The notes beneath the pieces are model-generated. The model had not been told where the DNA came from. It searched no databases and saw only the letters and a program-made list of their open reading frames with translations. A stretch of DNA of 57,312 nucleotides, from IMG/VR virus record IMGVR_UViG_3300022725_000257, positions 1 to 57,312 of that record, one strand, 5' to 3'. A program made the position numbers and the translations under genes. Shown piece by piece: positions 22,489-32,462 of this stretch; within the stretch, counting starts at the first letter, position 1, and each line of letters begins with the position of its first letter. Source of the DNA: a virus.

Positions 22489-23139
22489 ATGAGTTATAAA
22501 CATTGGTATAAAAAGAGTTCTGTTAACAATAACGACAACTTAAATTCAAAGGAAAAACCCGATAAAACACACCCTACCCGGCTTTCCGATATAAGAGAGG
22601 TTGACCGGCGCAGGCATGAGGTGTTAGATTATTTATTGCTTGGCTACGAAGCTGATTTTATAGCCCACACGTTAGGAGAAAGAAAACAGCTTATAGAAGA
22701 TGATATAAAACATATTATGGAAATTGGTTATAAGGCAAGGGATGAAGATCTTACCGAGGTTCGTGATGAGGTTGTCCGTATGCACCGGTTATCAGCAAGG
22801 GAGGCCCTAAAAGCCTGGCATGATTCTAAAAAGCCTGAAAAGACAATCAAAGTTAAAAATTACGTAGACGAATACGGGAACCCGAAAGAGGAGGTTACTG
22901 AAACCACTAAAACAAATTCCGGGGATTCCAGGCACCTAAAGAATTTTACCGAATCAGCTAAGGAGCTTGGTAAGGTTACCGGCGCTCAGAAGCATAAAGA
23001 ATTAGAGATTAACCAGAAAAATGAGCACAACCAATTAAATATTTTAAATCCTAACACAACCCAGCTACCGGATGCATTGGATAGGTGGACAACACGCCCG
23101 GATAATGATGACACAAAACTTGAAATTGATGAGGATTAG
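22489..23139 (+). CDS. Terminase small subunit candidate
   Basis: 216 residues. A helix-turn-helix-like segment RRRHEVLDYLLLGYEADFIAHTLGE sits at about residues 38-65, followed by a long helical and charged domain with a hydrophilic tail. That is the layout of DNA-recognising small terminases. Placed before the recombinase and the large terminase. The family is inferred from position and layout rather than from a diagnostic motif. Confidence 0.55.
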   Translation: MSYKHWYKKSSVNNNDNLNSKEKPDKTHPTRLSDIREVDRRRHEVLDYLLLGYEADFIAHTLGERKQLIEDDIKHIMEIGYKARDEDLTEVRDEVVRMHRLSAREALKAWHDSKKPEKTIKVKNYVDEYGNPKEEVTETTKTNSGDSRHLKNFTESAKELGKVTGAQKHKELEINQKNEHNQLNILNPNTTQLPDALDRWTTRPDNDDTKLEIDED

Positions 23140-23142
23140 ATT

Positions 23143-23784
23143 ATGAATAAAGCATGCCGGCCATTTGAAAAGGAAGAGATAGCATTAATGTTTGAAGGTT
23201 TTAAAACCGAAGAATACGGAAATCGGGACAGAGCAATATTTGCAGTTGGAATATCAACCGGTTTTAGAATAAATGAGATTTTGTCTCTAAGGGTCAAAGA
23301 CGTATATAATGAAATTGGAGATCCATACGATAAAATAAAAGTCCAGAAGCGTAACATGAAAGGCGGGAAGTCTCGGCCACCTAAAAAAATATTCCCGGAA
23401 ACAAAGCTATATTTATCACATTGGTATGATGAACTTATGCGCCGATGGACAGTACACAGATCATCTAAATGCTTCATGTCTGAAAAAGGGGGTGCTATAT
23501 CAGCAGAAACCTTTAGGGTTTGTATTAACAGGGTATGTAAAAAGGTTGGCATAGAGACCAAAGAAATTGGCACCCATTCGATGCGTAAAACTTTTGCCAA
23601 TGCTGTATATGATTATTGGGTAAAACAAGCTAAAGAGGGAAGGCGCATAGAGCCAATGCGGATGGTGCAAATTGAGCTTGCACATTCAAACATAGATGAC
23701 ACCTACCGGTATTTGAATTTTAAGCTCGAAGAAAAGGGAGATGATGTTTTTCATGAATATAATATGCTCGCAGGCCTATACTAA
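23143..23784 (+). CDS. Single-domain tyrosine recombinase
   Basis: 213 residues, only the catalytic domain. Active-site residues are visible in order: R42 in STGFRINEILSL, K76 in GGKSRPP, HSMR at H145-R148, H181 in ELAHSNIDD and the nucleophile Y190 (or Y188) nine residues later. The N-terminal core-binding domain of normal integrases is absent, and the gene starts 3 bases after the previous stop, so this is not a wrong start. The extra helix and spacing characteristic of IntI are not evident. It could resolve or circularise genomes, integrate the phage, or act on the cassette array. Confidence 0.85.
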   Translation: MNKACRPFEKEEIALMFEGFKTEEYGNRDRAIFAVGISTGFRINEILSLRVKDVYNEIGDPYDKIKVQKRNMKGGKSRPPKKIFPETKLYLSHWYDELMRRWTVHRSSKCFMSEKGGAISAETFRVCINRVCKKVGIETKEIGTHSMRKTFANAVYDYWVKQAKEGRRIEPMRMVQIELAHSNIDDTYRYLNFKLEEKGDDVFHEYNMLAGLY

Positions 23785-24194
23785 AAATTCAAATTAAATT
23801 CTGTAAAAGTTTGCAAAAAACATAAATTCTAATGTTATCTTAAAGCGCCGGAATGTTAACATTATTGTATAGAATGTTGACATCTATACTATATATGTTA
23901 ACACAAAATTTAACCTCTGGTGCACGCAAATTAGGCAAACGCAATACTACCTTATACGTACGTATATAGTAGTAGGACAACCCTGTGTGCACATGTTAAC
24001 ATTTACCTTTTAGATGTTAACATTTTTATATCGGTGGTTAACAAATTTACGTTTTTTAGCACATATAGATATAGAATATAGAATATAGAATATATATATA
24101 TACTAAAGCTGGTTAGAAATTGGTTTTCAAAAGAGGAAAAATTCCTGAGAGTGAAATATTGCTTTTATAGTTGATAATCTTTAGAATGATACTC
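23785..24194. promoter_or_regulatory. AT-rich region with six ATGTTAACAT-like repeats
   Basis: 410 bases without a gene. The palindrome ATGTTAACAT or a close variant occurs at 23853, 23874, 23895, 23993, 24014 and 24035. Another perfect palindrome TATACGTACGTATA lies at 23953-23966, and an ATATAGA-type run at 24064-24104. This looks like an operator cluster or an iteron-type origin ahead of the large terminase gene. Confidence 0.6.
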
Positions 24195-25940
24195 ATGAGT
24201 AAAAGCGATAAAACAGAAATTATTTGGCCGTATTACCCGCAACCTAAACAGGAAAAGGCCTGGGATTTAATGGCTCCTTTTGCAGCAAAAACGGTTAACG
24301 GGTATGGTGCTGCCAAATTCGGCGGTAAAAGTTGGAATATTCGAAGTATCGCAAATATGCACTTAATGGCTCGTCCCTTACATGCCGCTATCTTTGCCAG
24401 AGAATATGATCAGTTAAAAGATCTGCATATTGAACCGATTAAAACTGAAATGCAGGATTTCATAAAGCTTGGCAAAGTAAAATGGAACTCAAATGACAAA
24501 CAGTTTACTTACAAAGAAACCGGTTCTGTTTTAAAGTTTATACAGATTAACCGGCCGGCTGATATACGTAAGCATAATGGTAAGGGTTTTGACATGGTTT
24601 TAGTGGATGAAGCACAACAGTTTACAGATTTCGAATTAAAATATTTTCCTTCTTTATGCCGGCCTTCAGCAATTGCTACAAACGCTCGAAGCCGTATTAA
24701 AAAACAAATAAAAATTGCGGGTTCCGATAGCGAAAAGAAAGAACTTAAAAAGCTATATGAAAAGTATTATTACAAACCGAAGGTTATGATGTGTTTTAAT
24801 TGGGGTGATACAGGGCACAACTATCTCGTTTCTCACTTTTGGGAGGGATGTTCGCATGAAAAATCCGAAGAACGAACGTTAGACGGGTTTGAGACTGAGG
24901 TTGTTAAAGATTTAAAAACTGGGGAAAAAAAAGTTAAGTATGTTGAAGATCCTGATGACTTTGCCTTTATTTTTGCGGACTGGCGGGATAACAAAATTGG
25001 TTATCGGGAAAACCCGGAATACATACGTTCCTTGAAACGATTACCTGAGCCATATCGGACGGCATATATGGATGGAGATCCTTACGCTTTTGCGGGGCTG
25101 AAATACCAGGTTGTTCCGTATATACATGAAGTTGATCTGGATGAATTGTTTTTACCCTACGGGGGTATAGTACCAGATCATTGGCGTTTAGTGGGTGCCC
25201 TTGACCCTGGTAGTGCAGATTATTGTTCATTCTCTGTGTATGCCATAAGTCCAGAAGGTAAAAAGTATCAGCTTACTGATTACTATGAAAAAGAAAAAAG
25301 GCTTGAAGATCATGTAGACGATATTTACGAGGATATAAAAAACTGTCGTTGGTTGCCGAAAGACAAGATTGTTTTACCGGAGTATGTAATTGCCGGGAAG
25401 GACGCTTTTGCCCGACAAAACCGATATTCGATTATGTCTCATGATATTACCTTATCGGATATATTTTGGAACAGGTATGGTATAAAGTTAGTAGAATGTA
25501 TTAATGACCGGCGCAAGGGAGCAATAGCTGTAGGTAATGCATTGCATTACAAAGTAAATGAAGATACTGGGGATTTTGAAACAGAGCCAAAGTTATATTT
25601 TGGTTGTTACTATAAGACGGTTGGCGGGGAAGAAAGGCAAAAAATAAGTGCTTGTCCACACACTATAAACGAACTTAAAAGCTTGGTAAGTGATGACCGG
25701 GATGTTGAAGATATAAAGCAGGGGCCGGGCATACCCGATCATGCGTTTGATAAAACGAAATACTTTTTACTTGGGGCTTTGAACCCTGTTACAATGAAAT
25801 CAGAGAAAAGAGAATTAGCACAACATAGTGATTATGGAAGAATACCTAAAAATCAGGTATATTCTGATAATGAAAAAAGCCCGTCTACACTCAATGATGT
25901 ATTTGCTGGTAATCGTGTACCCTTAACAGAAACTATATAG
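24195..25940 (+). CDS. Terminase large subunit
   Basis: 581 residues from ATG 24195 (MSKSDKTEIIWPYYPQP); an in-frame ATG at 24171 is less likely. ATPase motifs: Walker A GYGAAKFGGKS at 36-46 and Walker B MVLVDEAQQ at about 134-142, followed by a coupling-type CFNWGDTGH. The nuclease domain begins GALDPGSADYC with an aspartate and ends with DHAFDKTKYFLLG. This ATP-driven motor packages DNA through the portal and cuts it. Stop is followed two bases later by the next gene. Confidence 0.95.
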   Translation: MSKSDKTEIIWPYYPQPKQEKAWDLMAPFAAKTVNGYGAAKFGGKSWNIRSIANMHLMARPLHAAIFAREYDQLKDLHIEPIKTEMQDFIKLGKVKWNSNDKQFTYKETGSVLKFIQINRPADIRKHNGKGFDMVLVDEAQQFTDFELKYFPSLCRPSAIATNARSRIKKQIKIAGSDSEKKELKKLYEKYYYKPKVMMCFNWGDTGHNYLVSHFWEGCSHEKSEERTLDGFETEVVKDLKTGEKKVKYVEDPDDFAFIFADWRDNKIGYRENPEYIRSLKRLPEPYRTAYMDGDPYAFAGLKYQVVPYIHEVDLDELFLPYGGIVPDHWRLVGALDPGSADYCSFSVYAISPEGKKYQLTDYYEKEKRLEDHVDDIYEDIKNCRWLPKDKIVLPEYVIAGKDAFARQNRYSIMSHDITLSDIFWNRYGIKLVECINDRRKGAIAVGNALHYKVNEDTGDFETEPKLYFGCYYKTVGGEERQKISACPHTINELKSLVSDDRDVEDIKQGPGIPDHAFDKTKYFLLGALNPVTMKSEKRELAQHSDYGRIPKNQVYSDNEKSPSTLNDVFAGNRVPLTETI

Positions 25941-25942
25941 TT

Positions 25943-26332
25943 ATGCCATTTTTTGAACCTGTAAATCCCGACCAGCCTCTTGTTAAGCGAATCCGCCATA
26001 ACCGCACGGACACATTCAAATTCCAGAACCAAAGTCAGGATAAAGATGGAAACCCTTTTGATTTTACAGGTATGACTTTTGTAATGGAGATTAAAGACCG
26101 GCGCGGTGGCACTGTTGTTGTAACCATACCAAATGAAAATTTTGCGGTTGAACAAAGTGATGATGGTGCGGCAGCTGGTGTTTTTGATAAGTTTTTAATA
26201 ACTCATCCCCCTGCGGATTTTGCTGATTTAATAAGTGAGCCGTTTGAGTATTACTATGATATACAAATAACTGATGGGGGTGGTGAGCTTTTTACGCCAA
26301 TAAAAGGGCCTTTTGTTATAATAGATGATTAA
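25943..26332 (+). CDS. Virion-associated Ig-like or BppU-type N-terminal domain protein
   Basis: 129 residues, beta-rich. The segment RHNRTDTFKFQNQSQDKDGNPFDFTGMTFVMEIKD resembles the small beta domain that opens tail-fibre and lower-baseplate proteins. Its stop overlaps the start of the large adhesin, suggesting it joins the adhesin to the tail. Structural role inferred from position. Confidence 0.6.
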   Translation: MPFFEPVNPDQPLVKRIRHNRTDTFKFQNQSQDKDGNPFDFTGMTFVMEIKDRRGGTVVVTIPNENFAVEQSDDGAAAGVFDKFLITHPPADFADLISEPFEYYYDIQITDGGGELFTPIKGPFVIIDD

Positions 26333-29300
26333 TGGCATACCTTAGACAAATATTCACAAAAATCTACCGAGCATCTAATGCCTTTAGTAAAATTATTAGA
26401 GCTAACCAATTTCTTGAAAAGACAAAAACAAGATTTACAGTTGACTATACACCCGGCGCTTTTGCCCTTGAAGGATTTGATGTTACAGGTGTAGGAAATG
26501 ATATAACCCTTGAGTGGATTGCCCGAGCCGAATTTGATAATTACAGGGTATATCGTTCAAGCGACAATCAGACATTCACAATGATTGTTGAGCTTGGCGT
26601 GGGTGTTGAGATGTATCAAGATAATAACTTAACGCAGGACACGTATTACTACTATGTTGTTGGCGTGCTGCCATCAGGTTTTGAAAGTTTAAAAACAGAT
26701 ACTATCTCTGTATTTGCCAATGAACCTCCCGGCGATCCAGTTAATTTGGCTGTTGTTGCCGAAAATGAGCAGGCGGTATTGACGTGGGACGCTGTAGATG
26801 ACAGCAATCTTCTTGAATATATTTTGTATTTAGACGGTGTTGAAGTTGACCGAACCACACAAACGCAATTCACATTTACCGGGCTAACTAACGGCCAGCA
26901 ATACACTTTTGGAGTACAAGCTATTGATGATTTGTCAGCTACAAGCGGGGTATCTGATATCATAGACACCGTTGCGGACACTATAGCCCCGGCGATTCCC
27001 ACGGGACTTTCGGTTGATGGTGCAGACACTGTTGCGGATTTATCGTGGAATGCAAATAGTGAACCGGATTTGGCTGGATATAATGTGTATGTAGACGGGG
27101 TGAAGGACAATGGCTCTATTGTAACAGGAACATCTTACCAAGCAACCGGATTGACTAATAATACGACCGTAGATTTTCAGGTGTCGGCCGTTGATGGTGA
27201 TGGTAATGAAAGTGGCCTTAGTGATATCGTATCAGAGTTCATTGAGGATACCGTTGCCCCGGCCGCGCCTGTTAATTTTACTGTTAATGACCTTAATGGT
27301 ATTGCTGATTTGTTTTGGGATGCATCGGCTGATGGTGATTTTAAAGAATCTCGTGTTTATTTAGATGGGGTTTTTCAAGGAGTTACAACTTCTACGACAT
27401 TTCAGATAACCGGGCTTACTGTTGGCCAGCAATATACCTACGAAGTATCTCATGTTGATACATCCGATAACGAATCTTCTAAAGCTCAAGTCGTTTCTGT
27501 AATGGCAGATGATATTGCCCCGGCCGCGCCAACGGGCTTAGTTGCGGTTGGAGAAAACGAAGTAGCAGACCTTTCCTGGAATGCAAATAGTGAACCGGAT
27601 TTGGCTGGGTACAATGTGTACGTTAATGGTGTTAAAGATAACGGTTCTGTAATAACTGCAACATCTTACCAGGTAACCGGCCTTACTAACGGGGCCAGTT
27701 ATGACTTTCAGGTTTCAGCCGTTGATGATTTCGATAATGAATCACCGCTAAGTGCTATTGTAAGTGAAGTGATAGAAGACACGTTAGCCCCTGCAACACC
27801 AACAGGGCTTACGGTTATACCTGGTGATACAGTTTTAGATTGCTCTTGGAGTGCAAATAGTGAACCGGATTTAGCCGGGTACAATGTGTACGTTAATGGT
27901 GTTAAAGATAACGGTTCTGTAATAACTGCAACATCTTACCAGGTAACCGGCCTTACTAACGGAGTTAGTTATGATATACAGGTTTCAGCCATTGATACAA
28001 GTGATAATGAATCGCTGCTAAGCGCCATTGTTTCGGGAACACCAGTTGTTCTTTTAGCCGAAAGTGTTGGTTTAGGTGTAGCAACGAATGGTATAGATCA
28101 ATACATAGACACAAATCAAACTTCATACAGTTTTTTTGGCGTTGCCTTCACTATAGAGTTTTATTTTAAAACAACGTCTACAACCAAAAGTACGCTTTTA
28201 GGTTCAGTAAACGATGGATTTACAACATTTTTACAGATATTTATTAATGCGAATGCATCCCAAACTGAATCAGCAGATAATTTAGTTATTGTTTTTAGGG
28301 ATGATTTAAGTAATGCGAAAACCTTTGGTACCAATTCACCACCAAAAAGTTTAACAGATGGAAACATGCATCATTTAGCATTTACTTTTACTGAGGTTAA
28401 TGATGTAAATTTATATGTAGATGGTGAAAAAGCACCCCTCTCACAAGCATCTAATGATACAATAGATCCTGCATCCTTTGTGGATTTTGAAAATAATTTA
28501 ACAATTGGAGCAAGAAATTTACGGGGGGTTATTGACAGCTTTTTTGATGGCTTAATACACGAGGTACGTATATGGGATGTGGAAAAAACTGAAACGCAAA
28601 TACAAAATCTTATTAACAGTGATCTTGTAGGAAATGAAACAAATCTCGTTAATTTTTATAAGTTCAGTGAAAACGCAGGAAATTTAACTAAAGATGCCGT
28701 GTCTGGCATTGATGGAGATTTAGTTGGAAACACTGATAATATAATGTGGAGTGATGTTTCGAAAAAGACTTCTGCTTTGTTTGACACTGATTTTGAACAG
28801 ATTATTATTAATAAAGATGTTTTTGGTGGTTTATCTGAATTTACTATTGAGTGCTGGTTTAGGGAAACATCTACAGGTTCCAGGAGGGGTATTATATCAA
28901 ACTTTTTAAGCACTGCCTCCGTGCATCATTTACTACGAAGTGATGAGGGTCAAATACAATTCTTTTTACGAAATGCTGCTGATGATCAGTTTTCTGTTTC
29001 TTATAATCCTACTACAACATTAGTATGGCACCACGTAGCAGTAACGGTATCACACATAAATAATGAGATTAAGCTTTATGTAGACGGCGTTGAAAGAGAT
29101 AGTACAATAATAACCGGAAACCCTAAGAATCCTTCTCAAGAACGCACTGTTTTAGGCGGAGAAGAACCATCTACTGCCTCAAGTTTATTTTTTAAAGGTT
29201 ACATTGATGATGTGAGATTTTGGGATGATGTGAGAACCCAGATAGAGATTCAAACATTAAGAAAAAATAGCCTTACAGGGGGTGAGACAAATCTTTTACA

Positions 29301-30111
29301 CTATTATAATTTCGATGATAAGGCGCCTTGGAAAGCTATTGACAGCGCTGGTAGTGAAGACGGCGACATAATAAATTCAATTTACGTACCGGTTGATGGT
29401 ACATATTCTGTTATAAGCGATAACACACTTATAACAAATGGAGTAGATCAAGCCGCAAATATTGGAGCAGAGGATATAGCTTCTGAGCTTGCTAACAACA
29501 TAACGGTAGAGTTTTGGTTTAGGACATCAGACACATCATTACAACGTGTTTTGGGTGTAACAGAAGATATAGGAAAAACTTTATTTGTTATTCATATTAA
29601 CGCTGATGAAACAGATTTAAACGTTCCCGGAAAAGTCCAATTAATAATTAGGGATGAAATCGGAAATATAATGAAAAGGGCGTTTTCAAGCGCACAAACA
29701 ATCAACGACAACAAGTGGCATCACTTAGCTATTTCAAAAGCCCAAAACAAGGATACTAAAATGTATTTAGATGGATTAGAAGTGCCTGTAGCTATAGGAG
29801 AAAACTTAACACCAAACACTTTTAATCCTTCGTTAACTTATCCTATATATTTTGGGGCTGGAAATGTACGTGATGTATCTTTATCTACTCCATTTACAGG
29901 AATGTTAAAAGATCTTAGGATTTGGAAAATAATACGTAATAAATGGGAGATAAGAGACTTTTATCAGAACTTATTACAAGGAGATGAAGATAATTTGATG
30001 CATTACTATAAATTTAATGAAGGCTCAGGAGATGTTTTTACTGATACCGTAACTGGTGCCACTAAAACATTAATTGGTAATGTTTCAGATAATATGTGGG
30101 GGCAGGTATGA
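26332..30111 (+). CDS. Tail adhesin with FN3 repeats and LamG-like domains
   Basis: 1259 residues. About six fibronectin type III units at residues 40-580 are marked by repeats of NSEPDLAGYNVYV, ATGLTNGxxYxFQVSAVD and DTVAPAAPTGL. Three concanavalin/LamG-like units follow (about 590-800, 820-1030, 1050-1259), each with a WHHxAxT...LYVDG motif and ending with a KFSENAGN-like strand. It probably binds host surface polysaccharide. FN3 units 5 and 6 share 86 identical bases, evidence of recent duplication. Confidence 0.85.
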   Translation: MAYLRQIFTKIYRASNAFSKIIRANQFLEKTKTRFTVDYTPGAFALEGFDVTGVGNDITLEWIARAEFDNYRVYRSSDNQTFTMIVELGVGVEMYQDNNLTQDTYYYYVVGVLPSGFESLKTDTISVFANEPPGDPVNLAVVAENEQAVLTWDAVDDSNLLEYILYLDGVEVDRTTQTQFTFTGLTNGQQYTFGVQAIDDLSATSGVSDIIDTVADTIAPAIPTGLSVDGADTVADLSWNANSEPDLAGYNVYVDGVKDNGSIVTGTSYQATGLTNNTTVDFQVSAVDGDGNESGLSDIVSEFIEDTVAPAAPVNFTVNDLNGIADLFWDASADGDFKESRVYLDGVFQGVTTSTTFQITGLTVGQQYTYEVSHVDTSDNESSKAQVVSVMADDIAPAAPTGLVAVGENEVADLSWNANSEPDLAGYNVYVNGVKDNGSVITATSYQVTGLTNGASYDFQVSAVDDFDNESPLSAIVSEVIEDTLAPATPTGLTVIPGDTVLDCSWSANSEPDLAGYNVYVNGVKDNGSVITATSYQVTGLTNGVSYDIQVSAIDTSDNESLLSAIVSGTPVVLLAESVGLGVATNGIDQYIDTNQTSYSFFGVAFTIEFYFKTTSTTKSTLLGSVNDGFTTFLQIFINANASQTESADNLVIVFRDDLSNAKTFGTNSPPKSLTDGNMHHLAFTFTEVNDVNLYVDGEKAPLSQASNDTIDPASFVDFENNLTIGARNLRGVIDSFFDGLIHEVRIWDVEKTETQIQNLINSDLVGNETNLVNFYKFSENAGNLTKDAVSGIDGDLVGNTDNIMWSDVSKKTSALFDTDFEQIIINKDVFGGLSEFTIECWFRETSTGSRRGIISNFLSTASVHHLLRSDEGQIQFFLRNAADDQFSVSYNPTTTLVWHHVAVTVSHINNEIKLYVDGVERDSTIITGNPKNPSQERTVLGGEEPSTASSLFFKGYIDDVRFWDDVRTQIEIQTLRKNSLTGGETNLLHYYNFDDKAPWKAIDSAGSEDGDIINSIYVPVDGTYSVISDNTLITNGVDQAANIGAEDIASELANNITVEFWFRTSDTSLQRVLGVTEDIGKTLFVIHINADETDLNVPGKVQLIIRDEIGNIMKRAFSSAQTINDNKWHHLAISKAQNKDTKMYLDGLEVPVAIGENLTPNTFNPSLTYPIYFGAGNVRDVSLSTPFTGMLKDLRIWKIIRNKWEIRDFYQNLLQGDEDNLMHYYKFNEGSGDVFTDTVTGATKTLIGNVSDNMWGQV
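27607..27962 (+). repeat. Near-identical FN3 coding repeats
   Basis: An 86-base block at 27607-27692 is identical to 27877-27962, offset by 270 bases or 90 codons, exactly one FN3 unit. A diverged third relative lies near 27060. In-frame recombination between these could change adhesin length. Confidence 0.85.
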
Positions 30112-31658
30112 TAGCAACAAATACAAAAATAATTAAAATCAATAACTCATTCATACGCTTACAATTTGATCAGGGTTTTAGGGACGGCACGCAGTTTTGG
30201 GCAACCGGAACGCCGGATGATGGTACAGATTTTGTTTATTGGTTTGCCGAATACGACAACCAAACAGGTGTTTTTTTAAAAAGATGTGTTAGTGAAAAAT
30301 TTAGTGGTGGGTTTTCTACAGGTTTTAGTATTGATAGTCAGCAAAATTTGTATGTGATGAGTCGAGAAGGGCCGTTGTATAAATTAAATTATTATGATTT
30401 TTCTCTTGAAATATTACTTACAGAAACAGCAGTTCCGGCTGGGTTAGTAGTTGTAGAAGACCAGTCGGAAATATGGGTTCCTGCATTTGTAAATTTAGTA
30501 AAAGTATACGATTTGGAAACAGGTGATTTTAAAAGCCAACACACTTATTCAACGGCAACAAATAACGCTAAATATTTTTTACATGAAAAAACCATATTTA
30601 ACATTATTGATAGCATAAATGATGAATTTATTATTTCATTTATAAACACAGAAACTAAGCAAGCAAATATAAGCGCAGATTTACTTTCGGCGAGGCCAGT
30701 AACCCAAATAAGCACAAAGTCTTTTTTTATACAAAAAGGTTTTGTGTATTTAGTGTGGAAAGAAAATAGTGATAATTCACAAATTTATATGGGTAAATGG
30801 GATATAGAATCCTTTAATAATATTTGGATAAAATTATTACCCCAAAGCTTTAGCGGGAGTAGTAATACAGAAATAGTATTAGATGGAACCGATAAAATTT
30901 ATTACACATGGGACGATAACGACACAGCAAGGGCGGCTTGTCTGCAAGTAGACGCTAATGGAAACAATCCTGTATTGTTATGGGAAAATGGTAATATTCT
31001 TAGCTCATCAACTTTAAGCGTAAACTCAACTTGGCTTGAAATAGAAAAAGAATCTACAGGGTTTTTATTTATTTTACATAGTGTTGGCGCTGGAATATCG
31101 GTGTTAGATAAATTAACCGGTGAAAAAGTTATTGGGACACAACCCTCCCCACCAAGGTCTAACTTTATAAAAATTATACCGCTTACAGACTCTGATCAAG
31201 TCGGGTTTAGACAAATGCGGCTTAGCTCGGAAGACTGGGAGTCTTTTATCCCTGGCACAGAAGATATTGTTCGACCATCAACAGGATATGTAAACAACGG
31301 GTTAACATTTGATGATCCATTTAACATAACCGAATTTGATAACAAAAAGTATTTGCGGTTAGCAATGTTTATCCTCGAAGCATTTAGAACAGGTGGGTCA
31401 AGCGAAGGTTTAACTTTAACATTGCAGATTATAAAAGAATACACAGACTCCACACCAGACGAAATTTTGTTTTCAGAAGACGTAACGGGCTTTAGTATAC
31501 TGTTTGAACAAACAACTACTAAAGAAATAAGAGTAGATCAAATTATTGATTTAACAAATACTAAAAGAATATATTTAAATATAACAGAAAGCAGCCCTGT
31601 AGATTTTTTACCAACAGATACATTTATTATTGACTTATATGCAGACTTTGATTTTTAA
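30108..31658 (+). CDS. Tail protein, beta-propeller-like
   Basis: 516 residues from ATG 30108, which overlaps the stop of the adhesin; an in-frame GTG at 30096 is inside the adhesin gene. Repeats of four-stranded character recur (FSIDSQQNLYVMSREGPLYKL, VVEDQSEIWVPAFVNLVKVYD, IVLDGTDKIYYTWDD), suggesting a beta propeller, followed by a small beta domain. A probable fibre or receptor-binding accessory. No exact family recognised. Confidence 0.6.
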   Translation: MIATNTKIIKINNSFIRLQFDQGFRDGTQFWATGTPDDGTDFVYWFAEYDNQTGVFLKRCVSEKFSGGFSTGFSIDSQQNLYVMSREGPLYKLNYYDFSLEILLTETAVPAGLVVVEDQSEIWVPAFVNLVKVYDLETGDFKSQHTYSTATNNAKYFLHEKTIFNIIDSINDEFIISFINTETKQANISADLLSARPVTQISTKSFFIQKGFVYLVWKENSDNSQIYMGKWDIESFNNIWIKLLPQSFSGSSNTEIVLDGTDKIYYTWDDNDTARAACLQVDANGNNPVLLWENGNILSSSTLSVNSTWLEIEKESTGFLFILHSVGAGISVLDKLTGEKVIGTQPSPPRSNFIKIIPLTDSDQVGFRQMRLSSEDWESFIPGTEDIVRPSTGYVNNGLTFDDPFNITEFDNKKYLRLAMFILEAFRTGGSSEGLTLTLQIIKEYTDSTPDEILFSEDVTGFSILFEQTTTKEIRVDQIIDLTNTKRIYLNITESSPVDFLPTDTFIIDLYADFDF

Positions 31659-31679
31659 GTTGAATCTTTGGAAAACGAA

Positions 31680-31708
31680 TTGTTACTTTAACTAACCTTT
31701 AATATAAT
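31680..31708 (+). promoter_or_regulatory. Promoter for the structural operon
   Basis: TTGTTA (31680-31685), a spacer of exactly 17 bases, then TATAAT (31703-31708), lying nine bases before ATG 31717. This is a near-consensus vegetative-type promoter and fits the gap after the fibre genes. Confidence 0.75.
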
Positions 31709-31716
31709 TTACTATT

Positions 31717-31818
31717 ATGCCAAAAGACACGAAAGTACCCGAAGGAACCAAAACAGAAACCGTTGAAGGCCATACAGTAACTGTGCCCCGAACCAGGCGT
31801 CCAGCGCCGGGAAAATAA
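31717..31818 (+). CDS. Very small protein (33 residues)
   Basis: ATG 31717 to TAA 31818. The peptide starts MPKDTKVPEGTKTE and ends RRPAPGK, hydrophilic and basic at the end. It directly follows a good promoter and precedes the portal-operon genes by 11 bases, which favours a real gene. Function unknown. Confidence 0.5.
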   Translation: MPKDTKVPEGTKTETVEGHTVTVPRTRRPAPGK

Positions 31819-31829
31819 ACAGGTGTTAA

Positions 31830-32462
31830 ATGAATTACGATGGGTTTATTGACCGGGTAAACGACAAGGTTCGTACAGATGATGAGTGGCCAGTAAGCGC
31901 CAGCGCAACCGCTGAACAGGTGGAATTATCCTATTTAGCGGCAATAGCAGTTGCCGCAACATTACCATTATCTGCTTTTACCGGTTCTTTTTTTACTGAT
32001 ACAGCTTTAACAGGAGCCACCAGTGTTTTACCGGCATTAGATAAATATGTACTGCCAAACACAATGTTTAGGTTTCGCGATGACCTTGGTATTTCAACAG
32101 TAAGCATAGACGGTATTGAATACCAACTTTTTGAAGCACAAAATGCTCAGACTATCCGCCAAAAAGCCCGCAACAACCTATATAAAGACAGTGTTCTTTT
32201 TTCTATTGACCTTAAAGACCGACTTCTTTACGTGCTAACTGGGCAATCCGTTAAGGTAAGACACCTTACTGAATTCACTAAGCCAGCTGTAGCGGATATT
32301 GGATCAACCACGTATCCCCTAACAGGCACCCATGCAGAGCAAGCGGCCACCATTGCCGCCTCGCACGTTCTTGGAGAGCTTAAAAGAGACCCTGCCGGCG
32401 CACAATTTCAAACACTGTTAAACAACATATACTCAACAACCAACCCTCAACCTGCTGAATAA
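31830..32462 (+). CDS. Hypothetical virion protein before the portal
   Basis: 210 residues. An alanine-rich hydrophobic stretch (YLAAIAVAATLPLSAF) sits near residue 40; the rest is mixed. The stop overlaps the portal start by one codon, so production is coupled to portal. It could be a head-completion or connector protein. Confidence 0.5.
   Translation: MNYDGFIDRVNDKVRTDDEWPVSASATAEQVELSYLAAIAVAATLPLSAFTGSFFTDTALTGATSVLPALDKYVLPNTMFRFRDDLGISTVSIDGIEYQLFEAQNAQTIRQKARNNLYKDSVLFSIDLKDRLLYVLTGQSVKVRHLTEFTKPAVADIGSTTYPLTGTHAEQAATIAASHVLGELKRDPAGAQFQTLLNNIYSTTNPQPAE

Noticed and set aside
23143-23784. Classical integron integrase IntI
   Set aside because: The catalytic motifs are present, but the N-terminal domain is absent and the IntI-specific extra segment is not evident, and the gene is 31 kb from the left border of the array.
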